A stretch of 35,534 nt of DNA from Chitinophaga pinensis (lineage in GTDB: Bacteria; Bacteroidota; Bacteroidia; UBA4408). Made by a program: the position numbers and the translations under genes. Location: NCBI GenBank assembly GCA_945872355.1, contig CAMBZU010000035.1, positions 1 through 35,534 on the forward strand, written 5' to 3'. Within the stretch, counting starts at the first letter, position 1; the number at the start of each line of letters is the position of its first letter. Shown here piece after piece: positions 1 to 8,070 of this stretch. The notes beneath the pieces were generated by a model. It saw only the letters and a program-made list of their open reading frames with translations. It was not told where the DNA came from and ran no database searches.

Positions 1-2067
1 GAGCAAACTTTTAATATGCCATTAACAAGTAATGCTTTTCAAAATAATACTGATGGTTTCAATTTTTATTTGGCTGTTTTTGGAATTAACATGGATAGCT
101 TATTATATGCTACTTATTTTGGCGGTGGCACAAGTCGTGAGCATGTTGATGGAGGTACAAGTCGTTTCGATAAAAAAGGGATCGTGTACCAAGCAGTATG
201 TGCAGGTTGTGGAAACAATGATGATTTTCCTACTACACCAGGTGCATGGAGCAATACCAATAATAGTAATAATTGCAACGAAGGTGTTTTTAAATTCGAT
301 TTTGAAATTGGCATCGTAAGTGCCGATTTTACTGCTTCCCCGCTTTCAGGTTGTTCTCCCCTTACTGTTACTTTCACAAATACGGGCAGCAATAACTTTT
401 TATGGGATTTTGGAAATAATGATACAACTTCCACAGAAATTAATCCCGTTAGAACTTTCACTACTCCTGGCATTTATCCTGTTTCACTTATCATTTCAAA
501 TGAAAATAGTTGCAACTTTGCCGATACCATAATAAAATATATAACTGTTTCAGCTGCTTTAAATGCTGAGTTTTCAAACACAACAGTACCTTGTGAAAAT
601 ACAGTGAATTTTGCAGATTTAACTATAGGTAATTTTCCTGCGGTGAACAGTTGGCAATGGAACTTTGGAGATGGAACTACTTCTAATCTTCAAAATCCAT
701 CTCATGCTTATACTGCATCAGGTGCTTACACTGTGCAACTTATAGTTTCTGATAGTTTAGGATGCTCGGGAGTATTAGATACTGTTATTACATTGTCGGC
801 ATTAATAGCTCAGCAAAATTTAATTACAAATTGCGGTAGTAATAATGTTCAATTTAGTGCTCAACCAGCGGGTGCTGGGGCTTATCTTTGGAATTTTGGC
901 AACCCTGCTTCGCCTAATAACACTTCAACCTTACCACAAAGTAATTATTTATACCCTGATACGGGTTTATACAATGCTTATTTGGTAGTTTATTGGGGCA
1001 ATAATAATGCTTGTAGCGATACCTCTTTTTTTGATGTAAATATCAATCCTCCTTTTGTTGCCAGTATTAATTTTGATCAGGACAGCTGCACTAATTTAGT
1101 ACAGTTTACTGAAACAACAAATACACCCTCAAACCCTAGCGTTCAATGGCAGTGGGCTTTTGGCGATGGACAAACAGCTACTTTGCAAAATCCAGTGAAT
1201 AATTATTTAGGAGGCAATTACACGGTTTCATTTATTGTTACTGCTGCCAATGGTTGTATTGATACTGTGAATGCGCCTATTTTAATAAAAACATATGATC
1301 CTTATGCTATAAGTGAAGATACACTTTTATGTGTTGCTCCTGCAGAAGTATTACTTGAAGCCAGTGGTGGCGATTTTTATTTGTGGCAACCAGCTGCTGA
1401 ATTTACCAATCCAACGGCTTCAAATCAATTGGTTACTGTGAGCTCAAATTCAGTATTTTCTGTAACTATTGGTAGAGTAAATAATGAAGGCGATACTTGT
1501 TTGCAATTGTATACTTCAAACGTTTTTGTTTCAAATATTGGGCAAGCTCAATTTTCAGCTGCAGCTGAAAAAGATACTATTTTTGTTGGCGAAAGCACAC
1601 CTATAAATGTTGAAATTTCGAATGGAAATTATAACTTTCTTTGGACACCTTCGCAAGGTATAAATAATCCGAATACAGACAATGTAATAGCATCACCAGT
1701 AATTACTACAGCGTATACTTTAACAGTTACTGAAGCTTCATGCAGTAGAACCGAAAAGGTAAATATTGTAGTTTTTAAGGCTGATTGTAGCGCATCTGCT
1801 ATCTTTGTTCCAAATACATTCTCGCCTAATGGCGATGGTAAGAATGACAAGTTATGGGTAAGAGGCAATTATATTTCGCAACTATATTTTGCTGTGTATA
1901 ACCGTTGGGGAGAAAAAGTATTTGAAACCAATGATAAAAATATTGGTTGGGATGGTTATTACAAAAGTGAGTTGGCCGATCCAGGTGTTTTTGGTTGGTA
2001 TTTAAAAGCAACATGTAAAGCGGGTGAAACAACTGAAATGAAAGGAAATGTAACTTTAATTAGATAG
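1..2067 (+). CDS. Secreted PKD-repeat protein with type B T9SS sorting domain (5' end outside window)
   Basis: The frame is open back to base 1, so the ATG at 16 is probably internal and the true N-terminus lies outside the window. The first ~95 residues contain SBBP/beta-propeller-like text (LLYATYFGGG, then DDFPTTPGAW). Three to four PKD-like domains follow, marked by WDFGN, WNFGDGTTS, WNFGNPAS and WAFGDGQTA, spanning roughly residues 105-420. The last ~85 residues form a gliding-motility-type C-terminal domain (FVPNTFSPNGDGKNDKLWV ... YNRWGEKVFE ... GWDGYY), which is the type B T9SS sorting signal. The protein is therefore probably exported by T9SS as a large surface or released adhesin-like protein. 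The next gene is a PorP/SprF protein starting immediately after the stop, the usual partner arrangement for type B cargo. Ligand or substrate is unknown. Confidence 0.85.
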   Translation, partial: EQTFNMPLTSNAFQNNTDGFNFYLAVFGINMDSLLYATYFGGGTSREHVDGGTSRFDKKGIVYQAVCAGCGNNDDFPTTPGAWSNTNNSNNCNEGVFKFDFEIGIVSADFTASPLSGCSPLTVTFTNTGSNNFLWDFGNNDTTSTEINPVRTFTTPGIYPVSLIISNENSCNFADTIIKYITVSAALNAEFSNTTVPCENTVNFADLTIGNFPAVNSWQWNFGDGTTSNLQNPSHAYTASGAYTVQLIVSDSLGCSGVLDTVITLSALIAQQNLITNCGSNNVQFSAQPAGAGAYLWNFGNPASPNNTSTLPQSNYLYPDTGLYNAYLVVYWGNNNACSDTSFFDVNINPPFVASINFDQDSCTNLVQFTETTNTPSNPSVQWQWAFGDGQTATLQNPVNNYLGGNYTVSFIVTAANGCIDTVNAPILIKTYDPYAISEDTLLCVAPAEVLLEASGGDFYLWQPAAEFTNPTASNQLVTVSSNSVFSVTIGRVNNEGDTCLQLYTSNVFVSNIGQAQFSAAAEKDTIFVGESTPINVEISNGNYNFLWTPSQGINNPNTDNVIASPVITTAYTLTVTEASCSRTEKVNIVVFKADCSASAIFVPNTFSPNGDGKNDKLWVRGNYISQLYFAVYNRWGEKVFETNDKNIGWDGYYKSELADPGVFGWYLKATCKAGETTEMKGNVTLIR

Positions 2068-3120
2068 ATGAAATTATTATTTATCCATTGTGTAACAGCT
2101 TTTAAAAAGCAACATCTAAAGTATACGGTGCTTGGTGTGATTGCGTTTGCTAAATTGCAAGTGCAAGCACAAGATATTCATTACGCTCAGTTTAGTAGTG
2201 CTGCTGTTTATCAAAACCCAGGAAATGCCGGCTTGTTTGATGGAGATCATCGATTGGCAGGCAATTTTAGAAATCAATATAAAGCAGTTACTGTAGGTTA
2301 TAATTCTTCTACTATAGCAGGCGATACCCGATTTAAATTTAAAAATAATGTTTTTGGATTAGGCGCATTTATTCAAAACGATAAGGCAGGTGATAGTCGA
2401 TTTGGAGGAAATAAATTAAGTTTATCGCTATCTTACATTAAAAAAATAAGTAAAGATTCTGCACATTTTATTGGCTTCGGATTTCAGCCAGGTATAGCTA
2501 ACAGAGGCATTAGTACAAATGCCTTAACATTCGATAATCAATATAATGGCGATGGTTATAGCAGTAGTATTGCAGCTGATGAATCGTTTGCAAACACCAA
2601 TGTAGTTTTTGCCGATTTTAGCACAGGTATTTCTTGGTATATGTTTAAAAATAAAAGAAACACTTTATTGGCTGGGATGTCTTATCAACATTTCAACAAA
2701 CCAAAAAAATCTTTCTTCTCTGAAAATGCGGTTGCGGTTTCTCCAAAATTTAATGCACATGCGTCGCTTGTAAAGCCTATTTCAACTTTTTTAGATATCA
2801 TTCCTGAAGTGCAAATTTCTCATCAAAACAAATACAGCGCTGTAAATTTAGGTTCTTGGGTAAAGTATTGGTTAGGCAGCACAGGAACAGCCGATTATGC
2901 GGTATATGCAGGATTGTTTTATAGATTAGGTGACGCTGCCATTATTGCTGCAGCCATGGATTATCAAAATTTTAGGGTTGGATTAAGTTATGATATTACA
3001 GTTTCTCAATTAAAAACAGCAAACAATCTTAGAGGTGGAGCAGAGGTTTCAATAATTTATATCTTTAAAAAGAGTCCAGCATTTATAATTAAGTCTAAAA
3101 ATTGCCCTGTATGGATGTAA
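2068..3120 (+). CDS. PorP/SprF family type IX secretion outer-membrane protein
   Basis: A 350-residue protein with a signal peptide (hydrophobic stretch near residues 20-30, likely cleavage after VQAQ). It opens with the family hallmark DIHYAQFSSAAVYQNPGNAGLF, here carried by DIHYAQF and YQNPGNAGLF. Alternating beta-strand pattern and aromatic residues to the C-terminus fit an outer-membrane barrel. PorP/SprF proteins bind PorK/N-type rings or help export and anchor type B cargo. The ATG directly abuts the TAG of the preceding cargo gene, so the two are almost certainly co-transcribed and translationally coupled. It is likely a cargo-specific SprF-like partner rather than the core PorP, but this cannot be decided here. 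Confidence 0.88.
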   Translation: MKLLFIHCVTAFKKQHLKYTVLGVIAFAKLQVQAQDIHYAQFSSAAVYQNPGNAGLFDGDHRLAGNFRNQYKAVTVGYNSSTIAGDTRFKFKNNVFGLGAFIQNDKAGDSRFGGNKLSLSLSYIKKISKDSAHFIGFGFQPGIANRGISTNALTFDNQYNGDGYSSSIAADESFANTNVVFADFSTGISWYMFKNKRNTLLAGMSYQHFNKPKKSFFSENAVAVSPKFNAHASLVKPISTFLDIIPEVQISHQNKYSAVNLGSWVKYWLGSTGTADYAVYAGLFYRLGDAAIIAAAMDYQNFRVGLSYDITVSQLKTANNLRGGAEVSIIYIFKKSPAFIIKSKNCPVWM

Positions 3121-3497
3121 GCATTAAAGTGCTGCGAGTTAAAATAATACCCATTGTAGTTTGTGCTACCCTTTGCTTTATAAGTGCATGTAGCGAGCCA
3201 AAACAGGAGCCAATTCCTGTAGGTATTATTGCACAAGATACCATGGTTCAAATGCTTACCGAAATTCACCTGCTTGAGTCCTCCTTAAGTGTTCGTATTG
3301 CTGATGAAAGTAGTTTAAAGAACACCAGGAATGCAATTAAATCTAAAATATATTTGAATTTCGGAGTATCAAAAGAACAATTTTATAAGAGTTATAAATA
3401 CTATGCTGAAAAACCTGTGCTAATTGATTCAATTTACATTAATGTGATTTCTGAAATCTCGAAACGACAAGTTGAGCAAACAAAGAAACAAGATTAG
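3111..3497 (+). CDS. DUF4296 family lipoprotein
   Basis: The likely start is ATG 3111, which overlaps the end of the PorP/SprF gene by 10 nt; an in-frame TTG at 3102 is possible. The 128-residue product has a lipoprotein signal ending FISAC, so Cys is the probable acylated N-terminus. The body matches the DUF4296 pattern: a helix MVQMLTEIHLLESSL, then FGVSKEQFYKSYKYYAEKP, then IYINVISEISKRQ near the end. DUF4296 proteins are small helical envelope lipoproteins of Bacteroidota with no established function. Overlap with the T9SS genes suggests the same transcript. Confidence 0.75.
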   Translation: MDVSIKVLRVKIIPIVVCATLCFISACSEPKQEPIPVGIIAQDTMVQMLTEIHLLESSLSVRIADESSLKNTRNAIKSKIYLNFGVSKEQFYKSYKYYAEKPVLIDSIYINVISEISKRQVEQTKKQD

Positions 3498-3599
3498 TAA
3501 GTATTAAAAGCACCTGGTAATTGTCAATAAAACAATCAAATATCCGTTAACTTGCATTATTCAATAAACGTTATTTGTGTTACAATTAAAAGTATTGCG

Positions 3600-3629
3600 T
3601 TGATGAATAATAATTTACTATTAAGTTTG
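3600..3629 (+). promoter_or_regulatory. Bacteroidota-type promoter for porZ
   Basis: TTG at 3600-3602, 19 nt gap, then TAAGTTTG at 3622-3629. This matches the primary sigma consensus of Bacteroidota (-33 TTTG/TTG, -7 TAnnTTTG). Transcription would start about 8 nt before the first ATG of porZ. Confidence 0.55.
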
Positions 3630-3640
3630 CATGAATAAAG

Positions 3641-5953
3641 ATGATGGAAAAATTCTCTAAAATACTTATATGCCTTAGCTTTACTTGCATTGTTCAAGTT
3701 TTTGCGCAAGATATAGCAATTGGTCAATGGCGCGATCATCTTGCCTATAATAAAGGCTCAGCTGTTGCAGTTGCCGATAAACTTATTTATTGTATTTCTA
3801 ATGGAAACTTATTTTCATACAATACAGAAGATAATTCAATTGAGCGTGCTTCAAAAGTAAATGGTTATTCAGATATAGCAGCTGTAAAAGTAGCCTATAA
3901 TACAGTGGCAAAGGCAACGGTAATAGCCTACGCAAACACCAATATCGATGTTGTTAAAGGTGGAAAAATTACAAACATTTCTGATATAAAAAGCAAACAA
4001 ATATTTGGCAATAAATCAATCAATAACATTTTTATGAATGAGCAATTTGCTTATTTATCTTGTGGTTTTGGTGTTGTGGTGATTGATTTAAATAAATTAG
4101 AAATAAAAGATACCTACAGTATTGGTTTATCAGGAGTGGCAATAGATGTAACAGATTTTACTACTGATGGTACTTCTTTTTACGCTTCTACTGCTAATGG
4201 TGTTTTTAAAGCTCAAAAAAACAATCCTTTTTTATCTGATTTTGCTGCTTGGGTAAACGTGGCCGGCCTTCCTAATGCAAGGTTTAATGCCATTGTTTTT
4301 TACAACAATAAAATTATTGCCAACCAAGAGGTTGCTCCATTTAACGGCAGAATTTGGCAATTAAATACTTCCACTAACCAATGGGCATGGGTAGATACTG
4401 TTGTTGATTATAAGTGTTATGCATTAAAGGTAAATGATGGAAAATTGGTGGTTAATTTTGCTTATGGTGTAGTTCTTTACGGCGATAATTGGCAGATGTT
4501 AGATTATAAGGCAGGCTACACAGCTGCTGATCCCCGCGATGCAACCTATGCTAATAATGTTTTGTGGTTTGCGGATTTTAATAGAAGTTTAGTGAAAACA
4601 GAATTTCAAAAACCCGAATTTGAGTTTATTAAACCGCAAGGCCCAGCTTCTAATAATGTTTTCGATATGGATATTGTGGATAGCCATCTATGCGTGGTAC
4701 CTGGCGATTTAGATGGTTGGTCAAATTTGTTTAATAAAGATGGAATTTCTACTTTTTATAATAACAATTGGCATATAATTGATGGCGATAGTTTAAATAC
4801 CGATCATGGCGTTTTTGATCTAATTAATGTGTGTGTAGATCCACAAGATCCTGAAAGAGTATTTTGCGCTAGTTGGAGCAAAGGATTGATTCAACTTAAT
4901 GGTAAAAAAGCAACTAATTTTTTTGATAATACCAACTCTACGCTTGATACACTTACTGGAACTACTTTTGTTTATGCAGGAGGAAGCGCCATTGATAGCG
5001 AAGGAAATATATGGGTAAGCAACGCCTACACTACAAACAGTATTTGTGTGTATGATAATAATTTAAAAAAATGGGATGATTTTATTACCCAAAATATAAT
5101 TGGAAGTACCCGAATTAGTAAAATAACAATTAATTCAATTAATCAGAAATGGTTTATTTTACCTGAAGGTGGTGGTTTGTTGGTGTTTGATGACAATGGT
5201 TCTATTGCCAATAAGAGTGACGATAAAATTAAGAAATTGGGCTTTAGTGCTGGCAATGGCGCAATAACTGGAGCCGATGCTTTGGTTGTGGAGGAAGATT
5301 TAAATGGTGCAATGTGGGTTGGAACCGATAAAGGGATTTGCGTTTTTTATTCGCCTGCAAATGTCTTTGATGATGCTGGTTTTGATGCACAGCAAATTAA
5401 AATTGAACAAGGTGGTTATGTTGAGTATTTATTGGAAAGTGAAGTTGTAAAATGTATTGCTGTAGATGGCGCAAATAGGAAATGGATTGGTACTGCCAAT
5501 AGCGGTTTGTATTTGATAAATGCTGATGGCACAAAGCAATTGGAACATTTTACCATTGATAACAGTCCTTTGTTTTCAAATACTGTAAACGATTTAGAAA
5601 TTGATGGACAAACTGGCGAAATATATATAGCTACTGCAAGAGGCATTATTTCATACAAATACACTGCAACTGAATCAAAAGAGAATTATGAAAATGTATA
5701 TGCCTACCCAAATCCTGTAAAGCAAGATTACCAAGGTGTTATTGCCATTAAAGGCTTGGCGAGCAATTGTGATGTAAAAATTACAGATGTTTCGGGCAGG
5801 CTAATTTATACTACCAAAGCGCTAGGTGGACAAGCTATTTGGGACGGAAAAAACTTTGATGGAAGAAAAGCGCAAACAGGTGTTTATGTTGTTTATCTTA
5901 CTAATCCTGATGGTTCAAAAACTGAAACCACTAAAATATTTATGGTTAATTAA
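3641..5953 (+). CDS. porZ: PorZ-like T9SS attachment-complex protein with type A sorting domain
   Basis: A 770-residue protein with signal peptide (cleavage after VFAQ). The N-terminus IGQWRDHLAYNKGSAVAV matches the PorZ beta-propeller domain. Two seven-bladed propellers follow (repeated motifs such as NIWVSNAY, AMWVGTDKGICVF and RKWIGTANSGLYLI, typical of two-component-regulator propellers). The C-terminal ~85 residues are a type A sorting domain (YAYPNPVKQDYQG ... GRLIYTTKALGG ... GVYVVYL). PorZ belongs to the PorU-PorV-PorQ-PorZ attachment complex, which removes the sorting domain and links cargo to anionic LPS; PorZ itself keeps its domain. Two ATGs are adjacent (3641, 3644). The stop overlaps the recO start by one base (TAATG), indicating coupling; porZ next to recO is common in the phylum. 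Confidence 0.85.
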   Translation: MMEKFSKILICLSFTCIVQVFAQDIAIGQWRDHLAYNKGSAVAVADKLIYCISNGNLFSYNTEDNSIERASKVNGYSDIAAVKVAYNTVAKATVIAYANTNIDVVKGGKITNISDIKSKQIFGNKSINNIFMNEQFAYLSCGFGVVVIDLNKLEIKDTYSIGLSGVAIDVTDFTTDGTSFYASTANGVFKAQKNNPFLSDFAAWVNVAGLPNARFNAIVFYNNKIIANQEVAPFNGRIWQLNTSTNQWAWVDTVVDYKCYALKVNDGKLVVNFAYGVVLYGDNWQMLDYKAGYTAADPRDATYANNVLWFADFNRSLVKTEFQKPEFEFIKPQGPASNNVFDMDIVDSHLCVVPGDLDGWSNLFNKDGISTFYNNNWHIIDGDSLNTDHGVFDLINVCVDPQDPERVFCASWSKGLIQLNGKKATNFFDNTNSTLDTLTGTTFVYAGGSAIDSEGNIWVSNAYTTNSICVYDNNLKKWDDFITQNIIGSTRISKITINSINQKWFILPEGGGLLVFDDNGSIANKSDDKIKKLGFSAGNGAITGADALVVEEDLNGAMWVGTDKGICVFYSPANVFDDAGFDAQQIKIEQGGYVEYLLESEVVKCIAVDGANRKWIGTANSGLYLINADGTKQLEHFTIDNSPLFSNTVNDLEIDGQTGEIYIATARGIISYKYTATESKENYENVYAYPNPVKQDYQGVIAIKGLASNCDVKITDVSGRLIYTTKALGGQAIWDGKNFDGRKAQTGVYVVYLTNPDGSKTETTKIFMVN

Positions 5954-6681
5954 TGTCATCACAAAAAACAAGAGGCATTGTATTAAGACTCATGCCCTTT
6001 AATGACAAAAACAGCATTGTAAAAATTTATACAGAACACTTTGGGTTAAGAACCTTTATTGTTTCTGCAAGCAGCTCTAAAGCTAGCCGTCAAAAAACAG
6101 CATTATTACAGTCGCTTCAACCCATATGGTTAGAAACTTCTTTTATTGATTCAAACAAACTAAGTAGATTAGGCGAAATAACAGCTTCGGGAAGTATTAA
6201 CAATGCGATGCAACATCATACAAAACGCTCTATTTTACTTTTCTTAAATGAAGTATTATACAAGTGTTTAAGAGAAGAACAACCAGATGAACCTTTGTTT
6301 AATTTTTTAATTGATAGCATTAATTATTTAGATAAAACGGCACAGCATTGCAATAATTATCACTTGTTATTTTTAATTGAGATGAGCCGATATTTGGGTT
6401 TTATGCCGGTTGCAAACTATAGTAATTACCACAAATATTTTTATTACAGAGAAGGCCTTTTTGATAGTTTTAAATCAGATAATTTAATGATGGATGAGGA
6501 GCAAAGTAAATATTTTGCGCAATTGCTCAATTTAAATTTTGAAAGCATGGAGCAAATGCAATTACACACCAATGCGCGCAATAAATTATTAGAAAATATG
6601 ATGTTTTTTTATGCGCAACATTTGCCTTCCTTTAAAGATATTAAATCTCTAGAAATCCTATCTGAAATACACGCCATTTAA
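5953..6681 (+). CDS. recO: DNA repair protein RecO
   Basis: A 242-residue protein of normal RecO length. The N-terminus KTRGIVLRLMPFNDKNSIVKIYTEHFGLRTF is the characteristic OB-fold opening (TRGIVLR; IVKIYTEHFG). A helical C-terminal domain follows (LYKCLREEQPDEPLFNFL; LLFLIEMSRYLGFMPV). RecO works with RecR to displace SSB and load RecA on gapped DNA. No zinc-binding cysteine cluster is seen. It overlaps the porZ stop by one base, so it likely shares that transcript. It converges on the TPR gene with 2 bases between stops. Confidence 0.88.
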   Translation: MSSQKTRGIVLRLMPFNDKNSIVKIYTEHFGLRTFIVSASSSKASRQKTALLQSLQPIWLETSFIDSNKLSRLGEITASGSINNAMQHHTKRSILLFLNEVLYKCLREEQPDEPLFNFLIDSINYLDKTAQHCNNYHLLFLIEMSRYLGFMPVANYSNYHKYFYYREGLFDSFKSDNLMMDEEQSKYFAQLLNLNFESMEQMQLHTNARNKLLENMMFFYAQHLPSFKDIKSLEILSEIHAI

Positions 6682-6683
6682 AG

Positions 6684-7184
6684 CTATAGTATTTCTATTT
6701 TTGTTTTGCAACGTTTGATTGATTTACCATAAGTTTCTATGTTAGCATCACTTAAAGTACTTCTTATGGCATTCTTATAACTTTCAATGGCTTGATTGAA
6801 TTTTCCTTGTAATTCATACATAATTCCAAACTCATTATATATGCTTGCTTTGTCAACGCCACTCACATGTAATGCCTGGGTTAAATGAGCCTCTAATTCA
6901 TCGTATTTACCTAATGACGACAATACAACAGCAAAATTGATATAGATTGCAGGGTAATCGGGTGAATAGAGCAAACACTTTTTGTAAAATGATTCTGCCT
7001 TATTAATATCTTTATATTTTGTTTCATAAATCCAACCCAAATGGTTGTATGCTTTACCATAATCTGGGGCTTCAATAAGTATTGATTCTAACGTATTAAT
7101 AGCATCTGAAAAATTTTTTTCAGCAATCATTTGATCTGCTTCAAAAAATAATTCGTCCAATTTAAGTCTTTGAAAAGAGTCCAT
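6684..7184 (-). CDS. Tetratricopeptide-repeat protein
   Basis: A 166-residue protein with no signal peptide, so probably cytoplasmic. It is built almost entirely of TPR motifs: NFSDAINTLESILIEAPDYGKAYNHLGWIYE, then INKAESFYKKCLLYSPDYPAIYINFAVVL, then FNQAIESYKNAIR, each with the W/L-G/A-Y/F-A-P spacing of the family. TPR proteins act as scaffolds for protein contacts; the partner is unknown. The gene may share a transcript with the upstream hydrolase (47 nt gap). Confidence 0.75.
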   Translation of the reverse strand: MDSFQRLKLDELFFEADQMIAEKNFSDAINTLESILIEAPDYGKAYNHLGWIYETKYKDINKAESFYKKCLLYSPDYPAIYINFAVVLSSLGKYDELEAHLTQALHVSGVDKASIYNEFGIMYELQGKFNQAIESYKNAIRSTLSDANIETYGKSIKRCKTKIEIL

Positions 7185-7231
7185 ATTTTATATTTTTTCA
7201 ACAGTAAAATTATCCTTTTAGGTTCAAAGTA

Positions 7232-7966
7232 TCAATCTAAATTTTCAAGCAATTCATTAATTTTTTCAGAAATCAATTTAGCTTGTGTCAATACCATCAT
7301 GTGCGAACCGTTTTTAATCACAATATCTGCTATGATGTTTTTTATAGGAATGGTATGATCTTTTGTGCCATGTATATGCATCAATGCCTTGCCAGTATTG
7401 TATTTTTTCTGCCAGTTTACAATCATTGGAATGGTTCTTTTTAGAAATAATTTATCTTTATTGTGCAGCATATTTTTAAACAATACTTTCTCTTTTTTTC
7501 TATCAGGCTCAACCAACGGCTGCATAATGAATGAACTTCCTTTTATTAAAAACGCCGGAAACAATTTATAAAGTGGGATTACACGCATAAATTTATAACG
7601 GTTTGGTAGTTCATTTCTGTTTTTAGCACTCGAAATAATAATGGTTTGCAAAGGATGTAATATATCATTCAACTCTGCTGCTAACATGCCACCTAGCGAA
7701 ACGCCAATTAATATAAATGGTGCAGTGGTATCTATCTTAAAAATCAATTTTTTCGCATAGTTTTCCATGTCATCTCCCTTTGCAGGAATGGGTAAATTCA
7801 AGTAAATGGTATCAAAAGCTTCATTTAACTTTAGTTTGCTAAACAACCTACTATCTGAACCTTGCCCGTGAATTAAATAAATTTTTGGTTTTGAAGCTTG
7901 CGCAAATGCAGCCTCAAAGAGCATAAACAGTAAAATAATGAAAAGTATTTGAGCGTATTTTTTCAA
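7232..7966 (-). CDS. Alpha/beta-hydrolase fold protein, exported
   Basis: A 244-residue protein starting at a TTG (no suitable ATG nearby), with an N-terminal signal peptide (hydrophobic ILFIILLFMLFEAAFAQA). The fold is shown by the oxyanion-region IYLIHGQGSDSR, nucleophile elbow GVSLGG (Ser near residue 90), acid residue in HGTKDHTIP and catalytic His in GSHMMVL near the C-terminus, so the triad is intact. The substrate is not predictable. Export suggests activity in the periplasm or at the surface. A TAAAAATA box at 7988-7995 (minus strand TATTTTTA) is a weak candidate promoter. Confidence 0.75.
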   Translation of the reverse strand: MKKYAQILFIILLFMLFEAAFAQASKPKIYLIHGQGSDSRLFSKLKLNEAFDTIYLNLPIPAKGDDMENYAKKLIFKIDTTAPFILIGVSLGGMLAAELNDILHPLQTIIISSAKNRNELPNRYKFMRVIPLYKLFPAFLIKGSSFIMQPLVEPDRKKEKVLFKNMLHNKDKLFLKRTIPMIVNWQKKYNTGKALMHIHGTKDHTIPIKNIIADIVIKNGSHMMVLTQAKLISEKINELLENLD

Positions 7967-8070
7967 TTAATTTACAATTTTAAAAGGTAAAAATATGCTA
8001 ATTACTTGATTGGTCAGCGAAAGGCATAAAAATTAATTATCTTAGCACCTCCTAAATTAACTAAATAACT

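Noticed and set aside
114-473. Minus-strand and alternate-frame ORFs inside the PKD gene and other long genes
   Set aside because: They lie wholly within well-supported coding sequences, have low-complexity translations and show no family motifs.
3631-3660. Nine-codon upstream ORF overlapping the porZ start
   Set aside because: It starts just after the -7 box in another frame. With no supporting motif, it is most likely chance.
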